In this document: in pieces, positions 55,178 to 64,000 of the stretch
Layout: the number at the start of each line of letters is the position of its first letter
How positions within the stretch are numbered: position 1 is the stretch's first letter
NCBI RefSeq assembly: GCF_013181195.1
Contig: NZ_SMZP01000003.1
Location: forward strand, 310,001-374,000
Reading direction: 5' to 3'
DNA from: Caulobacter sp. RHG1
GTDB lineage: Bacteria; Pseudomonadota; Alphaproteobacteria; Caulobacterales; Caulobacteraceae
Length of the DNA stretch: 64,000 bases
The notes under the pieces: generated by a model
What the model was told of the DNA's origin: nothing
What the model saw: the letters and a program-made list of their open reading frames with translations, nothing else
The model's database searches: none
Translations under genes and position numbers: made by a program

Positions 55178-56740
55178 TCAGGTTTTACCTGCCCGGAGGC
55201 GAGCTGACGCAACCGCAGATATCAGTAGAAGCGCCAAAAACGGCCAATCCCCCAAGTTGTCGAAGGGTGTAGACTCACCCTTCCCCGGTATAACCGAGTC
55301 GATCACCCCACTTTGTCCTAGATTCAGGCGCGCACCGGGGGTGATTCGACCACGCGCATCGATCACCGCACTGACCCCGGTCGGCGTCGCACGCAGGATC
55401 GGCCGGGCGCTCTCGATGCCGCGATAGCTGGCCAGGTTGAGATGCTGCAACGGCCCGGACGTCACCCCGAACCAGGCGTCGTTCGAGATATTGATCAGCA
55501 CCCGGACATCAGGATCCTTGCGGGCCAGGCCGGGAAACAGGCTTTCGTAGCAGATCAGCGGCTGGACCAGCAGGTCGGGCAGCACCCGCAGCGGCGCCGG
55601 GCGCGGGCCGGTCTCGAAGCCGTCGCCCAGATGAGCCATGCTCTTGAAGCCGATCGCGGTCAGGAAGGCGTCGGCGGGCAGATACTCGCCGAACGGCACC
55701 AGCCGGTGCTTGTCGTAGATCCCGACAACCTCGATGTCGTCGGCCGTGCGGCGCAGGGCGGCCAGGCTGTTGTAGTAGACCGGCTTGTCGAGCGGACCGT
55801 CCTGGCGATAGCCGCCGATCAGCAGGGTTTGACCGGGCTGCAGGGAGTCGGTGATCGCCTTGCGGGTCCAGATCCCGGGGGCCAGGACCTCGTTCAGCGA
55901 GGCCGGCAGAGCGCCCTCGGGCCAGATGACGATGTCGGCGGGCTTGCCGGCATAGGGCTTGGCGGTCAGCGACACATAGGACTGGACGATCTGGGCGAAG
56001 CGGACCGGGTCCCACTTGAGGTCCTGCTGGATGTCGGCCTGGACGATCCGCACGGTGATCGGGGCGCCTTGAGACGTCGGTCGGGCGATGGCGATCGCGC
56101 CGTAGGCATAGAGCCCCACGAGACCAGCCGCAGCCGCGCCCAGCGCGGTCTTGCCGCCTCGCTCCTGGCGCCAGACGGCGGGGGCGGCGGCGATGGCCAG
56201 GGTGATCCAGGTCAGGCCGTAGGCGCCGACCAGGGCGGCGGCCTGCGACGGCAGGCCGCCGGCCTTCCAGGTCTCGCCCGGCAGGTTCCAGGGGAAACCG
56301 GTCAGCACATGGCCGCGCGCCCATTCCAGGGCGGCGAACACCCCGGCGAAGGTCAGGATCCGCCAGGCGCTGTTCGGTCGGACGACACGATAGAGAAGAC
56401 CCGCAAGGCCCCAGAACAGCGCCAGGCCGCCGGCCATGGCCCCGATCGCGAACGGGGCCATCCAGCCCTGGTTGGCGGCGTCGACCATGAAGGCCTCGCC
56501 CAGCCACCAGGTGCCCAGGCCGAAATAGCCCACGCCCGCCAGCCAGCCGCGCCAGAAGGCCGAACGCAACGGCTTCTCGGCATGAGCGCTGTCCAGCAGG
56601 TGCAACAGCAGGGCGTAGCCCAGAAGCCCAGGCAACACGCCGAACGGCGGATGGGCTAGGGCCGCGGCGAGACCCGAAAACAACGCCAGCAGCGGCCCGC
56701 TCCAGGGCCGCGCACGAAAGCGGGTCCAGACCGCGATCAC
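55178..56740 (-). CDS. lnt: Apolipoprotein N-acyltransferase
   Basis: Inner-membrane enzyme that adds the third acyl chain to lipoproteins. The 520-aa protein has six to eight N-terminal membrane helices (to about residue 215), then a nitrilase-type periplasmic domain. Its catalytic triad segments are visible as IWPEGALPASL (Glu), YDKHRLVPFGEYLPA (Lys) and LICYESLFPGLA (Cys). A final membrane helix follows. Starts 4 nt inside the end of corC, so the two are coupled. Confidence 0.95.
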   Translation of the reverse strand: MIAVWTRFRARPWSGPLLALFSGLAAALAHPPFGVLPGLLGYALLLHLLDSAHAEKPLRSAFWRGWLAGVGYFGLGTWWLGEAFMVDAANQGWMAPFAIGAMAGGLALFWGLAGLLYRVVRPNSAWRILTFAGVFAALEWARGHVLTGFPWNLPGETWKAGGLPSQAAALVGAYGLTWITLAIAAAPAVWRQERGGKTALGAAAAGLVGLYAYGAIAIARPTSQGAPITVRIVQADIQQDLKWDPVRFAQIVQSYVSLTAKPYAGKPADIVIWPEGALPASLNEVLAPGIWTRKAITDSLQPGQTLLIGGYRQDGPLDKPVYYNSLAALRRTADDIEVVGIYDKHRLVPFGEYLPADAFLTAIGFKSMAHLGDGFETGPRPAPLRVLPDLLVQPLICYESLFPGLARKDPDVRVLINISNDAWFGVTSGPLQHLNLASYRGIESARPILRATPTGVSAVIDARGRITPGARLNLGQSGVIDSVIPGKGESTPFDNLGDWPFLALLLISAVASARLRAGKT

Positions 56741-57651
56741 GAGGCGGCGGCGTCCGCGGTGACGGGCTCGATCACGGCCTGGGGCGCGGGACGGACCCGG
56801 ACGCGGCGGATGCGGCGCTGGTCGACCTCCAGCACTTCGAACAGGTAACCGTCGGGGTGAACCACGATCTCGCCCCGCTGCGGCACCTGGCCGGCCAGGG
56901 CGACGACGAGGCCGGCGACGGTGTCGATGTCCTCGTCCATGTCGGCCGGCGCCAGGGCGCAGCCGAGAGCGGCCTCCAGCTCTTCCAGCGGCGCGCGGGC
57001 GTCGGCGTCGAACAGGCCGCCCGGACGGGCGATGACGCCGGCCACGGCGACGGTGTCGTGCTCGTCGTCGATCTCGCCGACCACCGCCTCGATCAGGTCT
57101 TCCATCGACACCAGACCATCGGTGCCGCCGAACTCGTCGATGACCAGGGCCATGTGGATACGCTTGGTGCGCATGCGCAGCAGCAGGTCGGCGGCCTTCA
57201 TCGAGGCGGGCACGTACAGCGCGTCACGGCGCAGGGTCTTGAGGACCTGGTCGCCGGGGGCGGGAGTGCGCTCGTCATCGGCCAGCAGGCGGAAGACGTC
57301 CTTGATGTGGACGACGCCGACGGGCGCATCGAGGTTCTCGTCGTAGATCGGCATCCGGGTGTGCTCGGCCTCGGCGAACCGGGCCACCACCGCCTCGAAC
57401 GGCGTGGTCAGCTCGACCGCCACGATGTCGATGCGCGGAGTCATCACGTCGGCGACGCGCAAGGTCTGAAAGGCCTGGGCCTGATCGACCATGTTGAGCG
57501 CGCTGGCCGCGGCCTTCACTTTCTTGGAAGGCCGCAGGGGCTCCGCGCCCAGGGCGATCAGCTGCTTGCCGACACGCCGAAGAAACGCCCGCACGCCTCG
57601 GCTTTTTCGAGCCGGATCGGCGGGCTGTGGACTAGGGTCGTCGCTGGGCAT
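56737..57651 (-). CDS. corC: CorC/HlyC-type protein with CBS pair
   Basis: A 304-aa cytoplasmic protein. Two CBS domains (about residues 65-190, with VADVMTPRIDIVAVEL and VIDEFGGTDGLVSMEDLIEAV) are followed by a CorC_HlyC transporter-associated domain (about 205-290). It is linked to magnesium and cobalt efflux and is normally found between ybeY and lnt, as here. It lacks the N-terminal CNNM membrane domain, so it works with a membrane partner or as a regulator. Confidence 0.94.
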   Translation of the reverse strand: MPSDDPSPQPADPARKSRGVRAFLRRVGKQLIALGAEPLRPSKKVKAAASALNMVDQAQAFQTLRVADVMTPRIDIVAVELTTPFEAVVARFAEAEHTRMPIYDENLDAPVGVVHIKDVFRLLADDERTPAPGDQVLKTLRRDALYVPASMKAADLLLRMRTKRIHMALVIDEFGGTDGLVSMEDLIEAVVGEIDDEHDTVAVAGVIARPGGLFDADARAPLEELEAALGCALAPADMDEDIDTVAGLVVALAGQVPQRGEIVVHPDGYLFEVLEVDQRRIRRVRVRPAPQAVIEPVTADAAAS

Positions 57652-57657
57652 GGCCCG

Positions 57658-58143
57658 TCAGCGTTCCTCTTCATCCCCGGCATATGGGTCTGGAACGTCC
57701 AGGCCCGCCAGGATCTCACGTTCGAACGACTCCATGGCCTCGGCCTCTTCGTCGTTCTCGTGGTCGTATCCTAGGAGATGTAGCACGCCATGCGCCACCA
57801 GATGTTGCAGGTGGTGCGCCAACGTCTTGTTCTGCTCGGCCGCTTCGCGCGCGCAGACGCCGAAAGCCAGGGCGATGTCGCCGATCTGGCCTTCCGGATT
57901 GGCCTCCGGTCCCTTGGGCGACGGGAAGGACAGGACGTTGGTCGCATAGTCCTTCTGGCGGAAGTCGCGGTTCAGGGCCTGGACGCTGTCGTCGTCGGTC
58001 AGCAGGATGGTGATCCCCTGGCCCTCGATGTCCTCATGGGCGTCCAGCACGGCCTGGGCCGCGCGCCAGACCAGGGCCTCGGCCTCCGGCGCGGCGGCCG
58101 TCCAGGCTTCGTCCTCGATCTCGATGTCTACGGTGATGGTCAT
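57658..58143 (-). CDS. ybeY: Endoribonuclease YbeY
   Basis: Metal-dependent RNase involved in 16S 3'-end maturation and ribosome quality control. The 161-aa protein carries the zinc motif HGVLHLLGYDH (H118, H122, H128). The ATG at 58143 follows the phoH stop by one base; an upstream in-frame ATG lies inside phoH. It forms the widely conserved phoH-ybeY-corC-lnt order. Confidence 0.96.
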   Translation of the reverse strand: MTITVDIEIEDEAWTAAAPEAEALVWRAAQAVLDAHEDIEGQGITILLTDDDSVQALNRDFRQKDYATNVLSFPSPKGPEANPEGQIGDIALAFGVCAREAAEQNKTLAHHLQHLVAHGVLHLLGYDHENDEEAEAMESFEREILAGLDVPDPYAGDEEER

Positions 58144-58144
58144 G

Positions 58145-59085
58145 TTAGCGGGGTGTATTCTGCGCCGCGTCCGCGTCATAGGCCTTTACGATCCGCTCGA
58201 CGAGCGGGTGGCGCACGACGTCGGCCGAGGTGAAGCGCGAGACCGAAACGCCCTCGACCCCTTCCAGGATCGACACGGCGTGGGCCAGGCCCGAGTCGCG
58301 CGGGTTCAGCAGGTCGACCTGGGTCGGATCGCCGGTGACGACCATGCGCGCGCCTTCGCCCAGGCGGGTCAGGACCATCTTCATCTGCAGGCGCGAGCAG
58401 TTCTGGGCCTCGTCGACGATGACGAAGGCGTGCGCCAGCGTGCGGCCGCGCATGAAGGCGATCGGAGCCACCTCGATCTCCAGCTTCTCACGACGCCGGC
58501 GCAGCTGGTCGGCGCCCATGATGTCGGTCAGGGCCTCCCAGACCGGGGCCATGTAGGGATCGACCTTCTCGTTCAGGTCGCCCGGCAGGAAGCCCAGCTT
58601 TTCGCCGGCCTCGACGGCGGGACGGGTGACGATCAGGCGATCGACCTCGCCGCGCAGCAGCATGCCGGCCCCATGGGCCACGGCCAGGAAGGTCTTGCCG
58701 GTGCCGGCCGGACCCAGGCCAAAGCTCAGCGGATAGCTGGCCATGGCCTCCATGTAGCGGGCCTGGCCCTTGGTCTTGGGCGAGACATTGCCCTTGCGCA
58801 CCGCGCGGGGCGAGGCCTGGCCGCCGGTCTCCTGTGAGCTGCCGATGGCGATGCGGACATCGGCCTCGACCACTTCCTCGCCGGCGTCGGCGCGATCGGC
58901 CAGGCTTTGCAGCACCCGCTTGGCGCCGGTGCGGCCACGCGCGTCACCGGTGATGGTGACGCCGCCGCCCGGCGTCTCGATCAGCACCTTGAAGGCGTCT
59001 TCGACCAACGCCGCATGGCGCCCGGAAGGCCCGGAAACAGCGTGGACCGCGTCGTCGGACAGCGGCAGGAACTCAGGGGTGCGAC

Positions 59086-59089
<4 letters not shown>
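58145..59089 (-). CDS. phoH: PhoH-family ATPase
   Basis: A 314-aa cytoplasmic ATPase/RNA-binding protein. The N-terminal KH-like part (about residues 20-90) precedes the P-loop domain with Walker A GPAGTGKT (126-133), [20 protein letters not shown], and the Walker B-like [18 protein letters not shown]. It overlaps miaB by 4 nt and is followed at once by ybeY, fitting a joint role in RNA processing. Confidence 0.95.
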
Positions 59090-60438
<1,349 letters not shown>

Positions 60439-60504
60439 CCGCCGAGTTTATGGGGGCGGCCGGGAGCTTCCGCAAGGGCGGGGCCTGTGAAGCCCCTCCG
60501 TCGC

Positions 60505-60912
60505 CTAGTCCTCCAGCGGGACCCCATACAGCTCCAGCCGGTGATCGATCAGCTTGTAGCCGAGCTTCTTGGCGATCGTGTGCTGCAGGGCCTCGATCTC
60601 CTCGTCCACGAACTCGACGACCTTGCCGGTCTTCATGTCGATCAGGTGGTCGTGGTGGTGATCGGGCGTCTCTTCGTAGCGCGAGCGGCCGTCGCGGAAG
60701 TCGTGGCGCTCGATGATGCCGCTCTCCTCGAACAGGCGCACGGTGCGATAGACCGTGGCGATCGAGATGTGCGGGTCGATGGCGTGGGCGCGGCGGTGCA
60801 GCTCTTCCACGTCCGGGTGGTCCTCGGCCGACGACAGCACGCGCGCGATCACGCGGCGCTGGTCCGTCATGCGCATGCCTTTTTCGATGCAGGCTTTTTC
60901 AAGTCGATCCAA
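60505..60912 (-). CDS. fur: Ferric uptake regulator Fur
   Basis: A 135-aa metal-dependent repressor. The winged helix (about residues 1-80) contains TDQRRVIARVLSSAEDHPDV and SIATVYRTVRLFEESGII. The metal site includes DHHHDHLIDMKTGKVVEF (starting near residue 84). It has only one cysteine (C8), so the structural zinc site of E. coli Fur (C-x2-C) is absent, which is common in this group. It is followed by miaB 66 bp away and preceded by rimI. Confidence 0.95.
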   Translation of the reverse strand: MDRLEKACIEKGMRMTDQRRVIARVLSSAEDHPDVEELHRRAHAIDPHISIATVYRTVRLFEESGIIERHDFRDGRSRYEETPDHHHDHLIDMKTGKVVEFVDEEIEALQHTIAKKLGYKLIDHRLELYGVPLED

Positions 60913-60956
60913 GGCGGAGCCTCCGTCTGAGTCGCGGCAAGATAGGCAATCGGCTC

Positions 60957-61409
60957 TTAAGTGTTAAGCGCCCGCCGCATCACAAGCGCGTCCTTGGCGC
61001 CATCCGGGTGGGGATAATAGCCCTTCCGCACGCCAACCTTGAAGAATCCGGTCGCCTGGTAGAGGGCGATGGCCGCCAGATTGTCGTCTGCGACCTCCAG
61101 GAACAGGGCCTCGGCGCGGGTTTCGGTCGCGATGCCGGCGGCCATCTCGACCAGGGCCGCGCCCCAGCCGCGGCGGCGCGCGGCGGGATCGACGGCAATG
61201 GTCAGGATCTCGGCCTCGCCGGCGATCGACCGACACAGGATGAAGCCCTTGCCTTCCGCAGGCTCGCCCGCCTCGCCCAGCACGGCGAAGGCGCCGGGGG
61301 ATTTCAGCAGCTCGTCCAGGTCCACCGCCGTCCAGGGCCGGTCGAAGGCCTTGTCGTGCAGGTCGGCAAGATCGAACGCGGCTTCGGAGCCGACGGGACG
61401 CAGGTTCAT
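60957..61409 (-). CDS. rimI: Ribosomal-protein-alanine N-acetyltransferase RimI-like
   Basis: A 150-aa GNAT acetyltransferase. The acetyl-CoA loop is IAVDPAARRRGWGAALVEMA (about residues 72-91), and LYQATGFFKVGVRKGYY is the C-terminal motif. It overlaps the stop of tsaB, the common tsaB-rimI arrangement. RimI acetylates the S18 N-terminus in enterics; other targets are possible. Confidence 0.9.
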   Translation of the reverse strand: MNLRPVGSEAAFDLADLHDKAFDRPWTAVDLDELLKSPGAFAVLGEAGEPAEGKGFILCRSIAGEAEILTIAVDPAARRRGWGAALVEMAAGIATETRAEALFLEVADDNLAAIALYQATGFFKVGVRKGYYPHPDGAKDALVMRRALNT

Positions 61410-62041
61410 GCAGCAGGCAACGTCGCATAGGGCGCGCGCAGATACAGCGGCCGGGGCGAATGGGATGGGGTGGGGCGCGCGGCCGCAAGACGGGCCACGG
61501 CGACCGGATCGGGCGCGGCCGGGGTCAGGATCGTCGCCCCGCTTATCATGTCGGCCAGCAGCGGCGCCCCGGAGCCGACCAGGGTCGCGGGGCCGCCCGA
61601 ATGAAGCTCGGCCAGGCGTGCGGCGGCCTCGCCCAGCTCCAGGGCGTCGGGGGCCATCAGCGAGACCCCATCAGAGAAGATCTGGATATAGACCTGGCTC
61701 ATCCGCGCATCCAGCACCGCGGCGGTGAAGCCGGAAACGCCGAAGGCCATGGCCTCCAGGGTGGTGACGCCGACGCAGGGGATCGACAGGGCCGTGGCCA
61801 GGCCCTTGGCGAAGGCCAGGCCCACGCGCAGGCCGGTGAACGAGCCCGGCCCGACCGTGACGCCGATGCGGGTCAGGGCATCGAACGCGACGCCCGCCTC
61901 GGACATGGCCTCGCGCGCGATCATGCCGATGCGCTCCTGGTGCCCGCGGGTCATCGGCTCGGACAGGGTCGCGAGCACGCGCTCGCCATCCAGCACGGCG
62001 ACCGAGCTGGCGCCGAGGCAGGTGTCGATCGACAGGATCAT
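61406..62041 (-). CDS. tsaB: tRNA threonylcarbamoyladenosine biosynthesis protein TsaB
   Basis: A 211-aa ASKHA-fold partner of TsaD (17578) in t6A synthesis. The N-terminal SIDTCLGASSVAVLDGE and the segment GVTVGPGSFTGLRVGLAFAKG are diagnostic. It lacks the metal histidines of TsaD, as expected for the non-catalytic partner. Coupled to rimI by a 4-nt overlap. Confidence 0.94.
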   Translation of the reverse strand: MILSIDTCLGASSVAVLDGERVLATLSEPMTRGHQERIGMIAREAMSEAGVAFDALTRIGVTVGPGSFTGLRVGLAFAKGLATALSIPCVGVTTLEAMAFGVSGFTAAVLDARMSQVYIQIFSDGVSLMAPDALELGEAAARLAELHSGGPATLVGSGAPLLADMISGATILTPAAPDPVAVARLAAARPTPSHSPRPLYLRAPYATLPAA

Positions 62042-62044
62042 GAA

Positions 62045-62686
62045 TCAGCCGGCGCCGACCACGGCGCCTTCGGCCGGACGCCAGTGCAGTTCGTTCAACT
62101 GCGCCTTGGCCTTCAGCGTCGCCTCGGGCGGCACGCCGCCCTTGGTCCAGCCGGGCACGCCGAACACGTAGGAGACGGTCGGGGCGTCGGCGCGAACGCA
62201 GATCACGGCGTTGACCTCGCGCCCTTCGCCAGCGCGGCACTGGTCAGCGGTGAAGCCGACAGCGTCCCACTTGGCCAGCAGCTTCTCATCACGCGGACCG
62301 GCCACGGGGTCCGAGGCGGCGCGGATATAGCCGATAGCGCCCTCTTCGCCCTTGCCGATCTCCAGCAGCGGGACGTTGTCCTGCTCGACATTGATGATCG
62401 GCAGGGCCGGACCCTGGCCGAAGTGGATGAAGGCCTGCTCGACCTTGGCCTTCGGGAACAGGGCCTGGATGGTGGGAATGTCGAAGGCGGTCGCGGCCGT
62501 GATCGGGCCGACGCCGTCCTGGGTCACCTTCAGCGGTCCGTCGGCATAGGGCGTGACGGCGACGGTGGCCGGGGTCTTGGTTTCAGCGGCTTCCGGCGCG
62601 GGCGCGGAGGCCTCGTCCTTCTTGGCCGGCCCGCAGGCGGCCAGCATGACGAGCGGCAGGGCGAGGAGGGTGTGGCGCAGGGTCAT
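62045..62686 (-). CDS. DUF1131-like lipoprotein
   Basis: A 213-aa lipoprotein: signal with lipobox (MLAACGP), an alanine/proline/glutamate-rich linker to about residue 50, then a domain with DGVGPITAATAFDIPTIQ and ALFPKAKVEQAF, which recalls DUF1131/YfeY-type lipoproteins. The tail (residues 170-213) repeats alanine-rich helices. Function unknown; envelope location is certain from the signal. Three bases from tsaB. Confidence 0.7.
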   Translation of the reverse strand: MTLRHTLLALPLVMLAACGPAKKDEASAPAPEAAETKTPATVAVTPYADGPLKVTQDGVGPITAATAFDIPTIQALFPKAKVEQAFIHFGQGPALPIINVEQDNVPLLEIGKGEEGAIGYIRAASDPVAGPRDEKLLAKWDAVGFTADQCRAGEGREVNAVICVRADAPTVSYVFGVPGWTKGGVPPEATLKAKAQLNELHWRPAEGAVVGAG

Positions 62687-62732
62687 GAGGGCAATCTAGC
62701 CCCAAGACCCCGCCGCCGTCACCTCATTCGAC

Positions 62733-63320
62733 TCAGACGATCTGCGCCGCTTCCGCAAAGTCCAGGCGCGGATTGCGCGGGAACAGGCCTTCGTCGGTGC
62801 CGTAGCCGATCGAGGCGATGAAGTTGCTCTTGATGTTCGCGCCCGCGAAGAACGCCGCATCGACGCCGGCGTTGTCGAAGCCCGACATCGGGCCGACATC
62901 CAGGCCCAGGGCCCGCGCGGCGAGGATGAAATAGCCGCCTTGCAGCGAGCTGTTGCGCAGCGCGCCCCACTCCTTGGCGACCGGATCGTTGAACCAGTCC
63001 TTGGCGCCCGGGGCGTGCGGGAACAGCTTGGGCAGAGTCTCGGGGAAGTCGAGGTCGTAACCGACGATCACTGTCACCGGCGCGGCCAGGATCTTCGGCG
63101 CGTTCGAGCCCGAGGCCAGCGCGGCCAGCTTGGCCTTGGCTTCGGGGCTGCTGACGAAGATGAAGCGGGCCGGCGTGGCGTTGGCCGCCGTCGGGCCGAA
63201 CTTCACCAGGTCGTACAGTTCGCGCAGCACCGCTTCGGGAATGGCGTCCGGCTTCCAGCCGTTGCGCGTGCGGGCTTCGGTGAACAGTTGGGCGAGCGCC
63301 GTAGCGTCGAGCTTGGCCAT
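62733..63320 (-). CDS. RutE/HadB-type nitroreductase-family protein (malonic semialdehyde reductase-like)
   Basis: A 195-aa FMN-dependent nitroreductase-fold protein. The N-terminal [37 protein letters not shown] and [18 protein letters not shown] match the RutE/HadB group, which reduces malonic semialdehyde in pyrimidine degradation. No rut genes are nearby, so a different substrate is possible. ATG at 63320. A GTAAC-N7-GTTAC palindrome (63344-63360) lies upstream. Confidence 0.88.
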   Translation of the reverse strand: MAKLDATALAQLFTEARTRNGWKPDAIPEAVLRELYDLVKFGPTAANATPARFIFVSSPEAKAKLAALASGSNAPKILAAPVTVIVGYDLDFPETLPKLFPHAPGAKDWFNDPVAKEWGALRNSSLQGGYFILAARALGLDVGPMSGFDNAGVDAAFFAGANIKSNFIASIGYGTDEGLFPRNPRLDFAEAAQIV

Positions 63321-63343
63321 GGATAATCCCTGACAATCCATCA

Positions 63344-63360
63344 GTAACTTGTCAGGTTAC
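63344..63360. promoter_or_regulatory. Palindromic operator candidate upstream of the rutE-like gene
   Basis: GTAACTTGTCAGGTTAC is a GTAAC / GTTAC palindrome (with one further near-match on each side) centred 32 bp before the start codon at 63320. Overlapping it, CTGACAA (63330-63336) and TTGTCAG (63349-63355) form another inverted pair. HxlR- and TetR-type regulators of nitroreductases use comparable GTAAC-style sites; no regulator gene is adjacent. Confidence 0.55.
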
Positions 63361-63407
63361 AATAAGAGCTCGTCCAGCGCCTCGCAAGGCGCCCCCAATC
63401 CCAATTG

Positions 63408-63980
63408 TCAGCCCAGCGTCTGCTCGACGCGCGTCACTTCCGGCACATAGTGCTTGAGCATGTTCTCGACGCCCGACTTCAGGGTCGCCGACGAGGACGG
63501 GCAACCCGAGCAGGCGCCGCGCATGTGCAGCCAGACGACACCGGTCTTGGGCTCGAAGCGCGAGAAGACGATGTCGCCGCCGTCCTGGGCCACGGCCGGA
63601 CGGATGCGGGTGTCCAGCAGTTCCTTGATCTCGGCGACGATCTGCGAGGACTCCTCGTCGTAGTCGCCCTCGTCGTGACCATCACCGCTGGCGGCGTCCA
63701 GCATCAGCGGCCGGCCGCTGGTGAAGTGGTCCATGATGGCGGCCAGGATCGGCGCCTTCAGATGCGGCCACTGGGCTTCGTCGCCCTTGGTCACGGTCAG
63801 GAAATCGGGACCGAAGAACACCCGCGTCACGTCGCCCAGGTCGAACAGGGCCTTGGCCAGCGGCGAGGCGTCGCCCTCTTCCGGGGTGCGGAACTCGCGC
63901 GCGCCCTCACCCAGCACTTCGCGGCCGGGCAGGAACTTCAGGACCTCGGGATTGGGCGTGGTTTCGGTCTGAATGAACAT
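63408..63980 (-). CDS. nfuA: NfuA-like Fe-S cluster carrier
   Basis: A 190-aa Nfu-type scaffold. The N-terminal Nfu domain (about 3-90, FIQTETTPNPEVLKFLPG) lacks cluster ligands. The C-terminal NifU domain (about 115-185) carries the bridging cysteines C157 and C160 in RGACSGCPSSSATLKSG. It delivers 4Fe-4S clusters to enzymes such as MiaB and MoaA. Complete in this window; the upstream sequence runs to the window end. Confidence 0.95.
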   Translation of the reverse strand: MFIQTETTPNPEVLKFLPGREVLGEGAREFRTPEEGDASPLAKALFDLGDVTRVFFGPDFLTVTKGDEAQWPHLKAPILAAIMDHFTSGRPLMLDAASGDGHDEGDYDEESSQIVAEIKELLDTRIRPAVAQDGGDIVFSRFEPKTGVVWLHMRGACSGCPSSSATLKSGVENMLKHYVPEVTRVEQTLG

Positions 63981-64000
63981 GGCCGACAGATGGACCTGAC

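Overview
The window is a GC-rich (roughly 68-70% by eye) alphaproteobacterial chromosome segment. Gene content and order point to Caulobacter or a very close relative: class I lysyl-tRNA synthetase, a hemC-hemD-mitofilin-hemY cluster, rimP-nusA-ylxR-infB, rbfA-truB-rpsO-pnp, and lnt-praR/phrR-metK-trmB beside corC-ybeY-phoH-miaB-fur-rimI-tsaB. Genes are tightly packed, often with ATGA overlaps. No prophage, insertion sequence, CRISPR array or rRNA operon was found. Genus assignment is inference from synteny and protein character.

Layout. 0.1-2.8 kb: lysK, a small protein, and an S24/LexA-like regulator whose peptidase site looks dead. 2.9-11.4 kb: a fatty-acid degradation block with a MerR regulator preceded by a palindrome, two acyl-CoA dehydrogenases, a phytanoyl-CoA dioxygenase-like gene divergent from a thiolase, and a FadJ-type multifunctional enzyme ending at a clear terminator. 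11.4-13.3 kb: poorly recognised small genes, including a visibly lower-GC patch next to tRNA-Thr(CGT). 13.4-17.5 kb: heme operon hemC-hemD-mic60-like-hemY. 17.6-20.4 kb: tsaD-gpsA-yciI-Rieske.

20.4-28.4 kb: a molybdenum block. It holds moaA-D-E-B-C, a MocA-like cytidylyltransferase and, beyond three small genes, a two-subunit molybdo-hydroxylase of the isoquinoline 1-oxidoreductase type. The parts fit as cofactor synthesis, cofactor maturation and a consuming enzyme. Between them is a membrane-anchored LuxR-type HTH gene with a second coding-like frame inside it.

28.4-38.9 kb is accessory: a siroheme synthase cut off inside its methyltransferase half, a soluble four-PAS hybrid histidine kinase, a LysE exporter, a secreted RNase T2, an alpha/beta hydrolase, an SdpR/SdpI-like regulator and membrane-protein pair with an operator-like palindrome on the start codon, a BamE-like lipoprotein and a large TonB-dependent receptor.

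39-54.5 kb is the conserved translation and RNA core, mostly on the minus strand: pnp, rpsO, truB, rbfA, infB, ylxR, nusA, rimP, with ppa, trmB and metK. It is interrupted by a frameshifted dienelactone hydrolase, two secreted unknowns and a repeat-rich 325-bp gap between ylxR and infB. A 26-residue reading frame with its own terminator lies upstream of rimP. 54.6-64 kb is a long minus-strand run: praR-like, lnt, corC, ybeY, phoH, miaB, fur, rimI, tsaB, a lipoprotein, rutE-like and nfuA-like.

Nothing here is a dramatic new system. The best leads are the overlapping LuxR frames, the 26-aa gene with terminator, the SdpRI-like pair, the repeat block in the nusA-infB operon, and the broken or truncated enzymes.
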